The notes beneath the pieces are model-generated. The model was given only the letters and a program-made list of their open reading frames with translations. It searched no databases and had not been told where the DNA came from. A stretch of 64,000 nt of DNA, taken from an uncultured Lachnospiraceae bacterium (lineage in GTDB: Bacteria > Bacillota > Clostridia > Lachnospirales > Lachnospiraceae). The stretch is taken from positions 186,001-250,000 of the forward strand of contig CAKRYR010000001.1 of NCBI GenBank assembly GCA_934432595.1. The letters are read 5' to 3'. Positions within the stretch are counted from its first letter, which is position 1; every line of letters starts with the position of its first letter. The position numbers and the translations under genes are program-made. Positions 28,430 to 36,859 of the stretch are shown one piece after another.

Positions 28430-28865
28430 CTACTTTTATCTCCAAAGTTCCCTTTGTTCCTTCTTTTAAGGAAATCTCCATTGTATAATCTCCACCCTTA
28501 ATTTCTTTATTACCAAGTAATACCTGTTTTTGTTTACTTTTTAATTTTTCCTTAAATACAGTATTTGAACTACCATTCGTCAATGTAATTATAATGTCTT
28601 TTGATAATTCATTTTGAGAGACATATACACTATGATTCTTATTATTTTTTAGCTTTATATTTTCTTTATAAACCTCATCCGTCTGCAAATCATATTCCAT
28701 AGATATTTCACTAACATACTTTCTTTCCTCATCAAAATATCCATAATCAGAACTATATTCATTCTGTTTTCCATTACCAATTTTACCTGTATAAATGCTG
28801 ATTCCAATCACACCAACGATTATAATCAATATCATTCCTGCTAAAATTACATTTTTTTTATTCAT
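28419..28865 (-). CDS. Membrane-anchored extracellular protein in ABC operon
   Basis: 148 residues. A single N-terminal membrane segment (about 7-25) lacks a lipobox Cys, and a small extracellular domain with alternating beta-strand patterns ends DYTMEISLKEGTKGTLEIKVDEK. I recognise no family. Its position between two ABC-2 permease genes, overlapping the second by 11 bp, suggests an accessory subunit that binds the peptide outside the membrane, like the separate immunity lipoproteins of lantibiotic loci. That role is inferred from context only. Confidence 0.65.
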   Translation of the reverse strand: MNKKNVILAGMILIIIVGVIGISIYTGKIGNGKQNEYSSDYGYFDEERKYVSEISMEYDLQTDEVYKENIKLKNNKNHSVYVSQNELSKDIIITLTNGSSNTVFKEKLKSKQKQVLLGNKEIKGGDYTMEISLKEGTKGTLEIKVDEK

Positions 28866-28873
28866 TTTTCCTT

Positions 28874-29656
28874 TTAAAACTCCTTTTTTTCGAATATATA
28901 CATGCTAAATAGCATAATGCCCGATAAAACAAATAACCAAATAACAATTCCATAAATACCTGAAAAGCCTTCACTCAGTGAAAAAATAAAATTATTCAAT
29001 TTTGAAAGTTGTTCTTTAAAAGGCTTTAGATAATTAGAAATATACCAATACCCATCTACTTTTTCCCATATACACAAAATAAACTTTGGATATATATTTG
29101 AAAAATATTCAAGAGTAAAAACTAATATAGCAATTATTGTTGTATCTTTAAATATTAATGCTAGCATCATGCCCAGTACAATATTTCCAATAGTAATTAA
29201 CCAAACAATAAATAATTGAAATACAATTTTTCCAATAGAAATTCCTAATTCAAATTCACCACTCACCAGTGATGACATTAAAAATGGAATTATATATGAT
29301 ATTATAATTAATTCAAACGCTACTATTACTCCATACATAATTTTAGTAAACCATAATTTTCTTCTATCTAAATTTTGAATATAAAAATCACTTCTGTTTT
29401 CTATCAATTCCATATTAACCAAAAAAAAACCAAATAATATTGCCCACATTTTTCTACATACAGTTATAAATATAACCAAGCCATAAGCTCCCGCAATACT
29501 AGATTGTCTAAGTTCTAATTGTAAAGCATCTCCATTGGCTACAAAAGCTGACCACATATATAACCCTACAACTATAAAAAATGTAATTATGTTTAAACGA
29601 ATTATGGCCTTATTTCTTTTTTGTTTTATCCATTCTGCTTTTATCATTTTCCCCAT
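28874..29656 (-). CDS. ABC-2 type permease of the peptide-linked transporter operon
   Basis: 260 residues, six hydrophobic segments. The N-terminus MGKMIKAEWIKQKRNKAIIRLN is typical of permeases of bacitracin/lantibiotic-type ABC exporters. The start lies 1 bp beyond the ATPase stop, so the two are translationally coupled. A second, unrelated-looking permease follows in the same operon, implying a heterodimeric membrane part. Confidence 0.82.
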   Translation of the reverse strand: MGKMIKAEWIKQKRNKAIIRLNIITFFIVVGLYMWSAFVANGDALQLELRQSSIAGAYGLVIFITVCRKMWAILFGFFLVNMELIENRSDFYIQNLDRRKLWFTKIMYGVIVAFELIIISYIIPFLMSSLVSGEFELGISIGKIVFQLFIVWLITIGNIVLGMMLALIFKDTTIIAILVFTLEYFSNIYPKFILCIWEKVDGYWYISNYLKPFKEQLSKLNNFIFSLSEGFSGIYGIVIWLFVLSGIMLFSMYIFEKKEF

Positions 29657-29657
29657 A

Positions 29658-30551
29658 CTAATTCACACTCTCAATAAAAATATCTTCAAGACCATTACTA
29701 ATTTGTTCTATATCTTTAATATTTATATTTTGACTAATTAATGCTTTTACTAATTCATACATATTTTTCTCTGAAATCAACTGTATTCTACAATCTTCAA
29801 CTTTTGTAATTTTCCCTAATTTAGAAAGCCTAATTTTATCCTCTTCATTTATTTTGTTTTCAAAATAAACTTCAAACTTTCTGTTTTTGTCTTTTTCCCA
29901 AAAATCATTCTTAATAACTTTTCCATCTTTCATAATACAATATTCATCAATCAAATCTTCCATAATATTTAAAGAATGACTACAAATTAATATGGTAATC
30001 TTTTTCTTTTTTAAATTAATAAGATAATCCTTCAACCATAAAACACCATTTATATCCATTCCATTAGTTGGTTCATCTAGTATTAAAATATCTACTGGTT
30101 TTATCATTGTTGCCATTGCAAATTGAAGTCGTCTTTTCATTCCTAAAGACAAGGACTTAGCTAAGGTCCTTTCACTTCCCTTTAGATTAATCTTATTTAA
30201 AATATCACTAATTTCATCTGCATCTAAATCATTTCCACTACTAAGTGCTGCTACTTTCAAATTATCTACTACATTTAAATGCCCATATATAGACACGTTT
30301 TCAGGTAAATAACCTATAGAAATATCTTTTACTTTTGAAATATTCTTTCCATCCAAATAAATATTTCCTTTTGTTGAAGTAATCATTCCAAGAATATGTT
30401 TAAACAATGTAGTTTTTCCTGCTCCATTTTTTCCAAACAAACCAAAAAATGTACCTTTTTTTATTCGCAAAGAAATTCCATTAATAACATTCCTCTTACC
30501 ATAAGATTTATATAATTTATCAATTATAATATAATCCTTTATTTCCCCCAT
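29658..30551 (-). CDS. ABC transporter ATPase (bacitracin/lantibiotic immunity type)
   Basis: 297 residues. Walker A GKNGAGKTTLFKHI, signature LSLGMKRRLQFAM, Walker B ILILDEPTNGMD and SHSL H-loop; a C-terminal extension of about 80 residues follows. AAGGAG precedes the start. It stands 35 bp downstream of the small secreted peptide gene and just before two permeases. The set fits an exporter that protects against, or secretes, the peptide. Confidence 0.88.
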   Translation of the reverse strand: MGEIKDYIIIDKLYKSYGKRNVINGISLRIKKGTFFGLFGKNGAGKTTLFKHILGMITSTKGNIYLDGKNISKVKDISIGYLPENVSIYGHLNVVDNLKVAALSSGNDLDADEISDILNKINLKGSERTLAKSLSLGMKRRLQFAMATMIKPVDILILDEPTNGMDINGVLWLKDYLINLKKKKITILICSHSLNIMEDLIDEYCIMKDGKVIKNDFWEKDKNRKFEVYFENKINEEDKIRLSKLGKITKVEDCRIQLISEKNMYELVKALISQNINIKDIEQISNGLEDIFIESVN

Positions 30552-30586
30552 TTTTCATCTCCTTCTTTATAATGACAAGCAATATA

Positions 30587-30884
30587 CTATTCTATATTAT
30601 TTCTAACTTTTGACTTTTTTTCTCCCTTTTCTAGCCATTTAGCAGATTTCTTTGTACAACTCCATCCTGGATAATGTGTTGAGTTATTACATCTTGCATT
30701 TGACCAACCTGATAGTTTTTTCCCATCAGTTTTATAATCACCCTTAACACCTATTGTATATACTGGTACACCAACCCAAGATTTTTCTGTTCTTGATTTT
30801 GATGTAGTTTTACTTGTAGTAGCAGCTGATACACTCACTACATTTGTAAATATCATTACAAGTACTAAAGCACTTATTATTCAC
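30587..30884 (-). pseudogene. Small secreted Cys-containing peptide (bacteriocin candidate), leader out of frame
   Basis: The main frame reads from ATG 30856: a hydrophobic stretch (MIFTNVVSVSAA) and a mature part of about 75 residues rich in Lys, Ser and Trp, with two Cys (ARCNNSTHYPGWSCTKK). The layout faintly recalls lactococcin 972-type peptides. The expected start is GTG 30884: it has GGGAG eight bases upstream and sits behind a consensus promoter. It is one base out of frame with the mature part, whose in-frame extension (ISALVLV before MIFTNVV) completes a normal signal peptide up to a TGA. So the leader carries a +1/-1 frameshift or a sequencing error. Followed after 35 bp by a four-gene ABC system. 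Confidence 0.6.
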
Positions 30885-30921
30885 TTATTCAGCTCCCATT
30901 AATTAATATAAACTGTGCTAA

Positions 30922-30950
30922 ATTATACAAATATCTTCAAATAATATCAA
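30922..30950 (-). promoter_or_regulatory. Promoter of the peptide-ABC operon
   Basis: On the minus strand TTGATA (30950-30945), a 17-bp spacer and TATAAT (30927-30922), about 38 bp upstream of the GTG at 30884. It is one of the best promoter matches in the window. Confidence 0.75.
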
Positions 30951-31479
30951 ATATTAGATGTTGTCTTTGTTTGTGCATATTACTGAATACCAATTTTTTT
31001 GTGTCTTGCTATATAGTTTTAATTACTATTTTATTACTTATTTTTACAGCACATGTTTTTTTGTGTCAATTATTGTATTTTGTTTCAAATTATTGCAAAT
31101 ATGTTTTGTGTAGTTTTACTAAAATTACTATTTTTATCAAAAATCTGTTTTCATTTAGCAAATAACACCATTTTATCTATATCTTACTTACTTTTTCTTT
31201 TTAATTATTTTACAATTTTTTCATTCTATTCTTCTTAATTCCAAATAAATTCTAAATATTCTATACTCCCCCTTTCTACTTCATTCCCATTTTGTATGGG
31301 CTAAACTATTATTATCCATTCTTGGATACCTCCTATAATTTATTTTTGTGGTTGTCAGACCCACTTTAATTATATCATAGGAGGTTTTTTACTTGAAGCT
31401 AAAGCCTAACAATAAGATTAAGGTGTCAACAGTTTATATAAAACCATTGACACCTTATAATTTACTTATTTATCATTCT
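30951..31479. other. AT-rich intergenic region with inverted repeats
   Basis: No convincing gene. 30990-31240 is very AT-rich with recurring TTTGTGT words. CCCAT/ATGGG forms a small hairpin near 31287-31300. ACCTCCTAT (31328-31336) and ATAGGAGGT (31377-31385) form a 9-bp inverted repeat around about 40 bp, which may be a relic of a small mobile element. AAGGTGTCAA (31420-31429) and TTGACACCTT (31447-31456) form a perfect 10-bp hairpin just 3' of the MCP gene that ends at 31480, a weak terminator. Confidence 0.5.
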
Positions 31480-33189
31480 TTATTTACTCATAAAATTAAA
31501 TTTTTCAATTAACTGTCTCATATTATTTGCTTGAGCACTTAATTCTTCACTTGCAGCTGCGCTTTCTTCTGCAGTAGCTGAATTTGTCTGTACTACAGTT
31601 GCTATCTGGTCTAATCCCTTAGTAGCCTCTTCAACTGCTCTAGCCTGTTTCTCAGATGACTCAGCTATATGATTAACTAATCCCGCAGATGTTTGAACTG
31701 ATTCTACAACATCTTTTAGAACTTCTGCTGTCTTATCTGCTATAGCAGTTCCATTGTTTACTGCCCTTATAGCACTTTCTATTAATTCTGTTGTATTCTG
31801 AGCTGCTTCTGCAGATTTTCCTGCAAGATTTCTTACTTCATCTGCAACTACAGAGAATCCTTTTCCCGCTTCTCCAGCTCTTGCTGCTTCCACTGCCGCA
31901 TTAAGCGCCAAAATATTAGTTTGGAATGCTATATCATCTATTGTTTTTATTATCTTTGCAATTTTATTAGATGCATCTGTTATTTCTTCCATAGCAACAA
32001 CCATATCCTTCATTTGTCTATTTCCTTCTTCAACTTGTTCCTCAGAATGTTTTGCTAACGAACTTGCACTCTTTGCATCATCTGCATTTTCCTTAATCTT
32101 CTGTGCTATACTTTCCACAGTAGTATTCAACTCTTCAATTGCACTTGCTTGTTGTGTAGCACCCTGTGCTAACTCTTGTGCTCCTGATGCTACTTGCTCT
32201 GCTCCTACATTTACTTGTTCAGATGAATTATCTATTTCAAGTAATGTATCAGATAACTTATTCCTAATTATATTTAACGAATTTAATATATATTCAAAAT
32301 CTCCTACATAGCTATCTTCACAACCTGTATACACATCAAAATCACCCTCTGACATACTTCCTAAAATATTGTGTTCATCTGCTACTATTTGATCTAAATT
32401 ATAGACTAAAGTCTTTAAAGAATTAACTAATTCTCCTAATTCATCTTGACTATCAATCTCTGGCACAGGCGTTTTTAAATCTCCTTTTAATGCCAATAAA
32501 TTAATTCTTTCCATACATTTCTTAATTGGATTAGCTATCTTTCTAGATATGTATAAACCAAAAACTATTATAAATATATTTACCGAAATACTTATTATCG
32601 ATAATACAATATATGCCTTAATATTTTCTTTAGCTATATTACTCTTTAGCTTATCTCCTCTTTTAACAAAAGTGTCTAATACATTCTGCCAATCATTATA
32701 CGCCGTATCAAAAGAAGGATCTAAATCTTCAACTAGTCTTTTCTCAATTACATCATAGTCTTCTAAATTTATAAGGTCTAAACCTGAGCCAATTTTTATA
32801 ACTTCATCACTTATCTCTAGATACTTATCTGTACTAGATATAGCTTTTTCAAAATCTTCTTTTATATTTTTATCATGAATACTCTTTTTTAACTTTTCAA
32901 CATATTCTTTATATATCTTAAGCTCTTTTTCCCTATCTTCTATAGTTTCTATTACATGTTTTTTATCCTCATAACTTACAATAACATGTATATTACTATC
33001 AGCTCTAGATAATGCCAATATTGCTTTACCCATATCACCTTGTATAAAACCATAATTAACTATAACATTCGAAGATTCATTTGCAGACTTATACAATCTA
33101 AATAAAGCCGATGATAATGGAATTACTGACATTACTATTATAATTATGTAACTAACTATTAATTTCCCTCTTATACCTACTTTTTTCAT
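31480..33189 (-). CDS. Methyl-accepting chemotaxis protein with four-helix-bundle sensor
   Basis: 569 residues, classical layout: membrane segment about 12-31, extracellular helical sensor about 32-190, second membrane segment about 191-214, HAMP about 215-268, signalling rod to the end. The tip reads [37 protein letters not shown], fully canonical. The rod ends [32 protein letters not shown], a methylation-helix type region. It should form normal trimers and couple to CheA/CheW. The ligand is unknown. The gene follows 19 bp after a cytidylate-kinase-like gene. Confidence 0.93.
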   Translation of the reverse strand: MKKVGIRGKLIVSYIIIIVMSVIPLSSALFRLYKSANESSNVIVNYGFIQGDMGKAILALSRADSNIHVIVSYEDKKHVIETIEDREKELKIYKEYVEKLKKSIHDKNIKEDFEKAISSTDKYLEISDEVIKIGSGLDLINLEDYDVIEKRLVEDLDPSFDTAYNDWQNVLDTFVKRGDKLKSNIAKENIKAYIVLSIISISVNIFIIVFGLYISRKIANPIKKCMERINLLALKGDLKTPVPEIDSQDELGELVNSLKTLVYNLDQIVADEHNILGSMSEGDFDVYTGCEDSYVGDFEYILNSLNIIRNKLSDTLLEIDNSSEQVNVGAEQVASGAQELAQGATQQASAIEELNTTVESIAQKIKENADDAKSASSLAKHSEEQVEEGNRQMKDMVVAMEEITDASNKIAKIIKTIDDIAFQTNILALNAAVEAARAGEAGKGFSVVADEVRNLAGKSAEAAQNTTELIESAIRAVNNGTAIADKTAEVLKDVVESVQTSAGLVNHIAESSEKQARAVEEATKGLDQIATVVQTNSATAEESAAASEELSAQANNMRQLIEKFNFMSK

Positions 33190-33208
33190 TTCTAATTCTC
33201 CTTTTTAG

Positions 33209-33820
33209 TTATCTATTTGTCTTTTTCTCTAAATAATTCAATATAATATCAACACTTCCATCAACACCTAAATCTGCTGAATTAATAGCCAAATCATAAC
33301 CACCTACTTCTGACCACTTTTTATTAGTAAAATAATTATAATATGCTTCTCTTTGCGTATCTCTTCTTTGAATAAGTTTATATGCATCTGTTTCAGTTAA
33401 TTTATATTTTTGTGCAATTCTATTTACACGATAATCCAAATCCGCACTTATATATGCTTTTAACAAATCTTCTCTTCCTTGTAGTACATAGTCTGCACAT
33501 CTTCCTATAAATACAACTGATTCATCTTTCTCCGAAATTGTTCGTATTAATTGAAATACTTCATTGTGTAACTGTACATTTATTGGTTGATATCTATTGT
33601 TTTTACTTATCTGTCCATTAGTTACTAATGAATAATAAAAACTTTGCTGTCCTTCTTCATCATATTGTTCTGCTATTGCTTCACATATGCCACTTTTCCT
33701 CGCTGCCTCTAGTAAAATTTCTTTATCATAGCACTTTCCTCCTATCTTTTTAGCTAATTTTCTCCCTATATCTGCTCCTCCACTTCCAAATTGTCTTCCC
33801 ATCGTAATTATACTTTTCAT
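33209..33820 (-). CDS. Cytidylate kinase-like family protein
   Basis: 203 residues. P-loop-type start MKSIITMGRQFGSGGADIGRKLAKKIGG, then FIGRCADYVL and RVNRIAQKYKLTETDAYKLIQRRDTQREAYYNYFTNKKW, matching the cytidylate_kin2 family (PF13189) common in Clostridia. The true substrate of this family is not settled; a nucleoside monophosphate kinase fold is certain enough. ATG 33820 has GGAGGT nine bases before it; four extra in-frame codons upstream lack a ribosome site. Soluble cytoplasmic protein, upstream of an MCP gene by 19 bp. Confidence 0.88.
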   Translation of the reverse strand: MKSIITMGRQFGSGGADIGRKLAKKIGGKCYDKEILLEAARKSGICEAIAEQYDEEGQQSFYYSLVTNGQISKNNRYQPINVQLHNEVFQLIRTISEKDESVVFIGRCADYVLQGREDLLKAYISADLDYRVNRIAQKYKLTETDAYKLIQRRDTQREAYYNYFTNKKWSEVGGYDLAINSADLGVDGSVDIILNYLEKKTNR

Positions 33821-33867
33821 AGTTACCTCCATATCCTATAGCTACAATATTTCCATATTTTTATCGA

Positions 33868-35661
33868 TTAACATACTACTTTTTCTTGTCTCATATTATA
33901 CTCTATATCTTCATCAATAATATTTAACATTATATCAGCTATCTCTGGGTCAAACTGAGAAGCTTTACCTTTCTCTATCTCACCTCTTACCTTTTTTTGT
34001 GACAAAACACTGCGATAACTTCTAGTTGATGTCATAGCATCATAAGCATCTGAAACAGCAATAATTCTTGCATACAATGGTATCTCTTCACCTTTCAAGC
34101 CATCAGGATATCCTTTACCATCATATCTTTCATGATGCCACCTTGCACCATACTCTATATCCTTAATTTCATTCATATTTTTCAAAATATTATATCCAAT
34201 TTCTGAATGACTCTTAATCATAGAATACTCAGAATCTGTCAATTTACCTTTTTTATTTATAATCTTATCTGCTATCCCAATCTTACCAATATCATGTAGC
34301 ATTCCCATATTATAAATAGACTTTTGTTCTTTCTCATCCATACCCATTTTAGCTGCAATTAATTTTGAGTACTGTGCTACTCTCTTAGAATGTCCCTTAG
34401 TATATTGATCCTTTGCTTCAATGGTTTGCACTAATGTTTCCATAATTTGATAAGTAAGTTTCTCTGTCTTTAACAAACTCTCTTTTATCTCTTGCTCAAG
34501 TGATACATAATCCTTTAATGTTGAAATAGCTGTCATAACTAGCAAAAATATTGCTCCAATACACAAGAAAATTCCTTTATAAATTGATACCGTTTGAGAG
34601 TACATTATTATCTGAATAGTTCCACATAACGCTAATCCTAAGAATCCCCACATAATCAGTATATAATCCTGTATATATCCCTTTACAGCATCAATAATTA
34701 TTGTTATTATTGCAGATAATATTGCTATTAATTGCAATGTCATTAATATATATAGCATTTCTGAAAAATCAACTATATCCATCATCTGTAAACTCGTAGC
34801 AACACAAAAGAATACTATTGATGCCAATGTAATTCCCTTGTAGACTTTAGTGTATCTATGTTTTTGCACATTATCAAGGAAAAAACATATAGGTATAGCA
34901 CAAAGATATAGTGCAAAATACGTAATGTCCACAGCAAATGTAACATTTTCAAAATAAAATTGTCTTATTGGTGATTGAGCAATTACCCAAAGAGATAAAA
35001 ACAACTCACCCCAACCAATATAACCTAAATAGAACTTTTTACCAATCTTAAGACTTAATATTTTGCTAATGATTATACTTACAATTGATAATATAAATAT
35101 TAATAATGCACTTAACACTTCAAACAAATTTTCATTTACAAATTCTAAAATAAGCCCCGAAGCAGTTCCATAATATATATTTCTTATTACACCTGTATAA
35201 TTAGAATTACTAACAAATGTAACCGTAATATTTTTTCCACAATCAGAACTATATAATGGTACAAAAAAATAAGTTGTCACACTTGTCTTTCCCCATAATC
35301 TTGTATCCTTTGTATTATATTCTTTTCTTAATTTACCATCTATGTATACAGCCATATCTTGCTTAGTTGTCCTAAAACACAACCAAGTGGTTATCTCTCC
35401 TAGTTCCAATTTATTAGGTACTTTAGATGTTATAGTGACTAATTCATTCTTTTTCGCACTACATTTTCCTGGAACATCAATAGGCACTTTACTTCCATCA
35501 TCCATTACTTGATACCAGTCAATATCAAATATTCCATACTTAAAAACTTCTTCTTGCCTTTCACTAGGAGCTTTTAAACATCCAAAAACAAAAAATATAA
35601 ATACACCTCCCACCAAACAATAAAATATAATCCAGAGTATATTATCAATTGATCGTTTCAT
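33868..35661 (-). CDS. Membrane HD-GYP domain phosphodiesterase
   Basis: About 597 residues from ATG 35661 (AAGGGA upstream). An N-terminal membrane segment leads to an extracellular beta-rich region (about 30-175), then about seven membrane segments (about 180-395) as in 7TMR-DISM receptors, a coiled linker, and a C-terminal HD-GYP domain. The domain shows MLHDIGKIGIADKI, SHSEIGYNIL, WHHERYDGKGYPDGLKGEEIPL and ARIIAVSDAYDAMTS, so HD and GYP residues are intact. It should hydrolyse cyclic di-GMP in response to an outside cue. A possible structured RNA with terminator lies about 130 bp upstream. Confidence 0.92.
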   Translation of the reverse strand: MKRSIDNILWIIFYCLVGGVFIFFVFGCLKAPSERQEEVFKYGIFDIDWYQVMDDGSKVPIDVPGKCSAKKNELVTITSKVPNKLELGEITTWLCFRTTKQDMAVYIDGKLRKEYNTKDTRLWGKTSVTTYFFVPLYSSDCGKNITVTFVSNSNYTGVIRNIYYGTASGLILEFVNENLFEVLSALLIFILSIVSIIISKILSLKIGKKFYLGYIGWGELFLSLWVIAQSPIRQFYFENVTFAVDITYFALYLCAIPICFFLDNVQKHRYTKVYKGITLASIVFFCVATSLQMMDIVDFSEMLYILMTLQLIAILSAIITIIIDAVKGYIQDYILIMWGFLGLALCGTIQIIMYSQTVSIYKGIFLCIGAIFLLVMTAISTLKDYVSLEQEIKESLLKTEKLTYQIMETLVQTIEAKDQYTKGHSKRVAQYSKLIAAKMGMDEKEQKSIYNMGMLHDIGKIGIADKIINKKGKLTDSEYSMIKSHSEIGYNILKNMNEIKDIEYGARWHHERYDGKGYPDGLKGEEIPLYARIIAVSDAYDAMTSTRSYRSVLSQKKVRGEIEKGKASQFDPEIADIMLNIIDEDIEYNMRQEKVVC

Positions 35662-35791
35662 ATTTTTCCCTTCTATCAAATACTTACATATTTTTAATCT
35701 TTATAATAAATTCTTTACTAAATACACTAATACCTCTTTATTATCGACTTATTTCATTGTTAATTTTACAATCAAATTATTATTTATAAAA

Positions 35792-35893
35792 AGAGTCGCT
35801 TGCGACTCTGACCCGCACGAGTGGGAACGCAGTTCATATTCCAATGAACTGATTAAAGTTCTATTCCCACCAAGCTACACATCCTCAGGTCAT
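35792..35893 (-). ncRNA. Candidate structured RNA with intrinsic terminator
   Basis: Read on the minus strand, an outer stem TGACC/GGTCA (35892-35888 with 35813-35809) encloses a purine-rich internal loop, then a stem GTGGGAA/TTCCCAC (35870-35864 with 35827-35821) and a hairpin AGTTCAT/ATGAACT (35850-35844 with 35837-35831). It is followed at once by a perfect 8-bp terminator stem AGAGTCGC/GCGACTCT and T5. The GC content is well above the flanks and there is no reading frame. It could be a small RNA or a riboswitch-type leader of the HD-GYP gene. I could not match it to a known class. Confidence 0.5.
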
Positions 35894-35907
35894 GTTTTGT
35901 TAAAAAA

Positions 35908-35944
35908 ATTGAAATGGTACTAGAATTTCTAATACCATTTCAAT
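35908..35944 (-). terminator. Terminator of the DUF4230 gene
   Basis: 16-bp stem with a single C/A mismatch (arms 35929-35944 and 35908-35923), 5-nt loop, followed by seven T on the minus strand; just 3' of the stop at 35950. Confidence 0.9.
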
Positions 35945-35949
35945 CATTT

Positions 35950-36552
35950 TTATTTAAATTTAATAGTATATCCATTTGATACATCTTCTAAAATACCCTT
36001 AATAAGCGATTTTGCTTGTTTATCTGCTAATTCAAGAACTCCAAGATTCTTAGCCTCTTTCTTAGCTTCTTTCTCAGCTAATTCCTGTGCTTTAATAGCA
36101 TCTTCTTTTTCATTAGTATTAAATAAGGCTATTTTTTCATCATAATACTTAATAGAACTTGGATCGATTTTTACTTCCTGTATCTCAGCCTTAGGAACTG
36201 TAACCCATATTATTTTTTTCTCATCATCTACTTCAGTGTCCACTTTTTTCAAATCTATTCCAGCTCTCATAGTAGCTTTATATACCATTAAAAAATCTGA
36301 TCTATTAAGAATTGCAACACCACTATCTTTATATTTCGCGTACCCCTTATATTTTAACTTCGCTGTTGTCAACTCACTTGCCTCTTCAAGGGTTGCCTTA
36401 ACAATATCATTAGATACTTTTTCCTGTTTATTATACAAAAAGTATCTTGCTACAACTGCTCCTATTGCTATTAACACTACTATAAATAAAATATCCTTTA
36501 TCGTCTTAAAAAAAGATCTTTGTACTTTTACCTCTTTTTCCTTCTTCGCCAT
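35950..36552 (-). CDS. DUF4230 domain membrane-anchored protein
   Basis: About 200 residues. Basic N-terminus, one membrane segment (about 20-42), then an extracytoplasmic domain with SELTTAKLKYKGYAKYKDSG, VTVPKAEIQEVKIDPSSIKYYDE and a Lys/Glu/Ala-rich helix (DAIKAQELAEKEAKKEAKNLGVLELA), the pattern of DUF4230. Function unknown. ATG 36552 has GGAGG nine bases upstream; the ATG at 36561 sits right on the ribosome site and is unlikely. It ends at a strong terminator, so it is probably transcribed with the tiny upstream membrane peptide or alone. Confidence 0.82.
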   Translation of the reverse strand: MAKKEKEVKVQRSFFKTIKDILFIVVLIAIGAVVARYFLYNKQEKVSNDIVKATLEEASELTTAKLKYKGYAKYKDSGVAILNRSDFLMVYKATMRAGIDLKKVDTEVDDEKKIIWVTVPKAEIQEVKIDPSSIKYYDEKIALFNTNEKEDAIKAQELAEKEAKKEAKNLGVLELADKQAKSLIKGILEDVSNGYTIKFK

Positions 36553-36612
36553 ATATTTCATCCTCCGTATTGTATATTACAACATAATTCATTATTGTCT
36601 TCAATTATTATT

Positions 36613-36702
36613 TTATAATATTGTAATTATTACTGCTCTAAATATAAAAAATGCTAATAAAAGGAGAATTATTGTTGCAAATATCTTTAGTGCCTTCATC
36701 AT
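36613..36702 (-). CDS. Predicted 29-residue single-span membrane peptide
   Basis: Reads MMKALKIFATIILLLLAFF then IFRAVIITIL. One hydrophobic helix of about 22 residues follows a short basic N-terminus. AAAGGA lies nine bases before the ATG at 36702; a second possible ATG is at 36711. It stands alone, 60 bp upstream of the DUF4230 start on the same strand. Small hydrophobic peptides like this may be type I toxins or membrane regulators; nothing shows which. Coding status rests on the ribosome site and composition only. Confidence 0.4.
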   Translation of the reverse strand: MMKALKIFATIILLLLAFFIFRAVIITIL

Positions 36703-36783
36703 TTTAATCATTCCTTTCATAATTTTTTACCAAACATAGTATACCATAAAACCCGGGATTTTCCAACATTTATCTATAATTCA

Positions 36784-36813
36784 GTAACATTCAGCCATTG
36801 GCTGAATAGTTAC
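36784..36813. repeat. Dispersed palindromic repeat, copy 3 (inverted)
   Basis: GTAAC-ATTCAGCC, ATT centre, GGCTGAAT-A-GTTAC. Its reverse complement matches copy 1 at 27 of 30 positions, and the A/T pair in the stem of copy 1 is a G/C pair here, so pairing is kept. It lies 47 bp 3' of the chromate-transporter gene ending at 36860. Confidence 0.8.
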
Positions 36814-36859
36814 CAGTTAGCTTATAACTAAACCTTACTAAAACTATTAAATAATAAAA

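Noticed and set aside
30971..31238. Plus-strand frames of 61-64 codons in the spacer
   Set aside because: AT-rich with recurring TTTGTGT words, no ribosome site and unlikely composition; chance frames.
31328..31385. Insertion-sequence relic bounded by ACCTCCTAT/ATAGGAGGT
   Set aside because: Only a 9-bp inverted repeat with about 40 bp inside and no transposase remnant; kept as a note only.
35792..35893. c-di-GMP riboswitch upstream of the HD-GYP gene
   Set aside because: The conserved loops and tetraloop-receptor motif of class I and the pseudoknot of class II are not there.
36236..36739. 167-codon plus-strand frame
   Set aside because: Antisense to the DUF4230 gene, which has motifs and a terminator; the frame has no ribosome site.
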